Below, in pieces: positions 61,809 to 64,000 of a DNA stretch of 64,000 bases; within the stretch, counting starts at the first letter, position 1; each line of letters starts with the position of its first letter. The DNA lies in contig CAZBIC010000005.1 of the NCBI GenBank assembly GCA_964491875.1, positions 1-64,000 on the forward strand, read 5' to 3'. This DNA comes from JADJPG01 sp964491875. Its GTDB lineage: Bacteria > Verrucomicrobiota > Verrucomicrobiia > Limisphaerales > JADJPG01. A program made the translations under genes and the position numbers. Under the pieces are notes generated by a model, which had not been told where the DNA came from, did not search any database, and was given only the letters and a program-made list of their open reading frames with translations.

Positions 61809-64000
61809 ATGAAGATTAGCGAGTTCATTAAAGAGACCTTTCGGCAGCGCACCGAGAAAGCCGGTGCCTTAGTCGTTTACGATCCCGAGGGGCGCTTCCG
61901 GGACATCGTGAGTGGCATGGCTGACGCGCAATGTACCGTCGTGGACGCCGGCAATTCCTACATCGAGGCCCACGAGCAGGCCGTGGCCTGGTGGATGCGT
62001 GCTGGCGAAGCGGCCTTCGCGGACAAACGCCTGATTGCCTACGTGCCCTTGGAGCCGCCGCGCTCTGAGGAGGAACGATGCCATGACCCGTTCAGCAGCA
62101 TTGCGGCCGGCTCCGACTCGTTCGGCGTCCGCGACGAGGACAGCTTCCAAAGCCTGTGCGAACGCGCCAAGCCGGAGCACCGGGACAAGATTCGTGAGCT
62201 GTTCGCCACCGGTCGTCCTCAACTTGCCGCCTTGGAGGCGGTAGGCGGTAACAACAACTGGCCTCAGTTGCAAACCCTCCTCGGCGTCGAGTCCGTCTCC
62301 GAAATCATCCTCGCCCTTCTCTCGCCGACGCCTGAGCAAAAACAGATGCTGGAAGCGGGCGACGCCTGGATGACGGAAGCGAAGGATTTGTTTTCATCCC
62401 AACTGGGCTTTCCTCCGAGGACCAAAAGCAAACGGTGGGAAACACTGGCGGATGAGTTGTGGCGTTTGGTTTTGTTCAGCGAGTTCGCCTACGATCTTCC
62501 CGTCGCATTGCCCCAAAGTCTTGCAGACGTTCCGGTGGCCAAGCCCGGTTCGCAATTGCTGATCAACCGCGTCTGCGAAAGCCTCCGGGAAGAGCGTTAC
62601 CACAGCGACTACATCGCCCGGGCCGATCACATCGCCAGGGAATTGGGCCTCGAAGAGCGGATGCGTCACGTCGAGGATCTGGGGGCGCGCGATACGTTCG
62701 CCTTTGAAGAGCGAAGTTTTCTCCGGCAATACGTCAAAAAAATGCTCGCCGGGGATTTGGGCAAAGCCACCGAGATCGCCGCCCAGCGCAAGACCTCGGT
62801 TTGGGTCAAGCATACGGATCGAGGAATGTTGTGGACGGTAGCCGAACGCGCCCGCGAAGTGCTGTTGGCCGCCGACGACCTCGATCGGGATCTCGCGGCC
62901 AACGCAAAGTCGTTGAACGACCTCCTCTCTTTCTATGCCCGACGCGGCTGCCGGCTCGATCAAACACACCGCGAGATGGAAACGGCGGTGACCGACGCTT
63001 GCGGGGAAATTGACGGCCTCGAAGAGCTCCTCGATGCTGCCAGAGGCCGTTATCAAATCGCCGCTGAAAAAATGCAGCAGCGCTTCGTGGATTTGGTGGC
63101 CAAAGAGGGCTGGCCGCTCGGCGGACGCCTGCGGGCCACTCAGGTCTTCGATCGTATCGTCACGCCGTTGCTCGAAACACGCGGCAAGCGGGTCGCGCTC
63201 TTCTTTGTCGATGCCCTGCGGTTCGAGCTCGCGGTGGCGCTGGAGCGGCAGCTCGCCGGCGGTTACACCTGCCGGCTCCAGCCTGCCTGTGCTCAATTGC
63301 CGACAATTACTCTGGTTGGGATGGCCGCTCTCCTGCCCAAAGCCGATGGCAATCTGTTCCTAAAACGCAGCGATGACTCGCTCCTCGCCACGCTCTCGGG
63401 CAAACCGATTCGCAATCCGGTCGAGCGTTTCGCCTATGTGCAGGAGTTCTTCGGGGATCGCGCCCGCATGGTGGACCTCGACGAGTTGGTCGCACCCGCC
63501 GCCGGCGCCAAGAAGAAGCAGAATGCGTTCGACGGCGTGGAACTGCTCTTGGTGAAGACCACCGATATTGATGAACAGGGTGAAATCGACGCGGGAAACG
63601 TCTGCGTTTTTCTCCCGCACATTCTGGCCCGGTTGATCGCAGCGGTGGGCAGGCTCAAGAAGCTCGGTTTTCACCACGTCGTCTTTTCCGCAGACCACGG
63701 GTTCGTCCTCCATTCTCACACCGGCGCGGGCAACACCGTTGCCAAGCCTCCGGGCGACTGGCTCGCCATGAAAGATCGATGCCTCTTGGGCTCCGGTTCC
63801 GGCAACACGGACACACTCGTCTTTCCCAAGGAGCAGGTCGGCATTCCCGGTGATTTCACCTCCTACGTCGTGCCCAAATCATTTGGAACGTTCAACAAGC
63901 GGCATCCCTATTTTCACGAGGGACTTTCCCTTCAGGAAAACGTCATCCCCGTCTTGGAGGTGGACCTGGGCGTTGCCGAGACGGCGACACGGCCGCCGAT
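61809..64000 (+). CDS. pglZ: BREX phosphatase-like protein PglZ (3' partial)
   Basis: PglZ is the hallmark protein of BREX, of the alkaline-phosphatase superfamily. The frame opens with ATG at 61809 (MKISEFIKETFRQRTEKAGA) and is still open at base 64000 after about 730 codons. The N-terminal helical domain is followed by the PglZ core: RVALFFVDALRFELAVAL (metal Asp near residue 468) and FSADHGFVLH (about 627-636). It is 9 bases after the helicase-nuclease gene. The stop codon, and the expected brxD and brxHI genes of type 6, would be outside the window. Confidence 0.93.
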   Translation, partial: MKISEFIKETFRQRTEKAGALVVYDPEGRFRDIVSGMADAQCTVVDAGNSYIEAHEQAVAWWMRAGEAAFADKRLIAYVPLEPPRSEEERCHDPFSSIAAGSDSFGVRDEDSFQSLCERAKPEHRDKIRELFATGRPQLAALEAVGGNNNWPQLQTLLGVESVSEIILALLSPTPEQKQMLEAGDAWMTEAKDLFSSQLGFPPRTKSKRWETLADELWRLVLFSEFAYDLPVALPQSLADVPVAKPGSQLLINRVCESLREERYHSDYIARADHIARELGLEERMRHVEDLGARDTFAFEERSFLRQYVKKMLAGDLGKATEIAAQRKTSVWVKHTDRGMLWTVAERAREVLLAADDLDRDLAANAKSLNDLLSFYARRGCRLDQTHREMETAVTDACGEIDGLEELLDAARGRYQIAAEKMQQRFVDLVAKEGWPLGGRLRATQVFDRIVTPLLETRGKRVALFFVDALRFELAVALERQLAGGYTCRLQPACAQLPTITLVGMAALLPKADGNLFLKRSDDSLLATLSGKPIRNPVERFAYVQEFFGDRARMVDLDELVAPAAGAKKKQNAFDGVELLLVKTTDIDEQGEIDAGNVCVFLPHILARLIAAVGRLKKLGFHHVVFSADHGFVLHSHTGAGNTVAKPPGDWLAMKDRCLLGSGSGNTDTLVFPKEQVGIPGDFTSYVVPKSFGTFNKRHPYFHEGLSLQENVIPVLEVDLGVAETATRPP

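Overview
The window is high-GC bacterial DNA that reads like a member of the Verrucomicrobiota. This is an inference from gene content: two FmdB-type zinc-ribbon genes, a serine hydrolase fused to a NamZ/DUF1343 glycosidase, a c-di-AMP riboswitch in front of kup, and small secreted lipoproteins of no recognised family. No rRNA gene is present to test it, and I see no tRNA and no CRISPR array.

Positions 1-31900 are mostly core chromosome. They hold accC (5' end cut by the window), a CobW GTPase, a LmbE-type deacetylase, anmK, an SDR, a LON-domain protein, moaA, kamA, nth, a lipoate-ligase-like protein, serA with a SurA-like isomerase, kup behind a c-di-AMP riboswitch, dprA, the serine hydrolase-NamZ fusion, uppP, a Gfo/Idh oxidoreductase, rpmI-rplT and pheS-pheT. 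Oddities here are an alkaline-phosphatase-superfamily gene between pheS and pheT, a PheT with an extra A+T-richer B5-like segment, a repeat-derived insertion in PheS, and many promoters placed so close to the ATG that the mRNAs should be leaderless.

Positions 31900-41650 look like an accessory island. A degenerate tyrosine recombinase (32218) and an intact one (40361) bracket an ankyrin protein, a small exported protein, a truncated IS4-type transposase and an unfamiliar four-gene operon (39558 down to 35204: membrane protein, lipoprotein, coiled-coil lipoprotein, metzincin-like protease). A cyclophilin-type lipoprotein follows at 41913.

Positions 42925-64000 are a BREX phage-defence locus. 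A WYL-domain regulator is transcribed away from a roughly 20 kb operon: brxE, brxA, brxB, brxC, a CBS/HEPN-like/DUF4268 protein, pglX, a three-helix membrane protein, a decayed helicase-like fragment, a zinc-ribbon DnaQ-type exonuclease, a UvrD helicase with a RecB/Cas4-type nuclease end, and pglZ, which runs off the window. brxE at the head points to type 6 BREX. The four extra intact genes, the enlarged PglX with tandem winged-helix-like repeats, and paired inverted repeats over the predicted operon promoter make this the most unusual part of the window. The remaining type 6 genes (brxD, brxHI) would be expected beyond position 64000.
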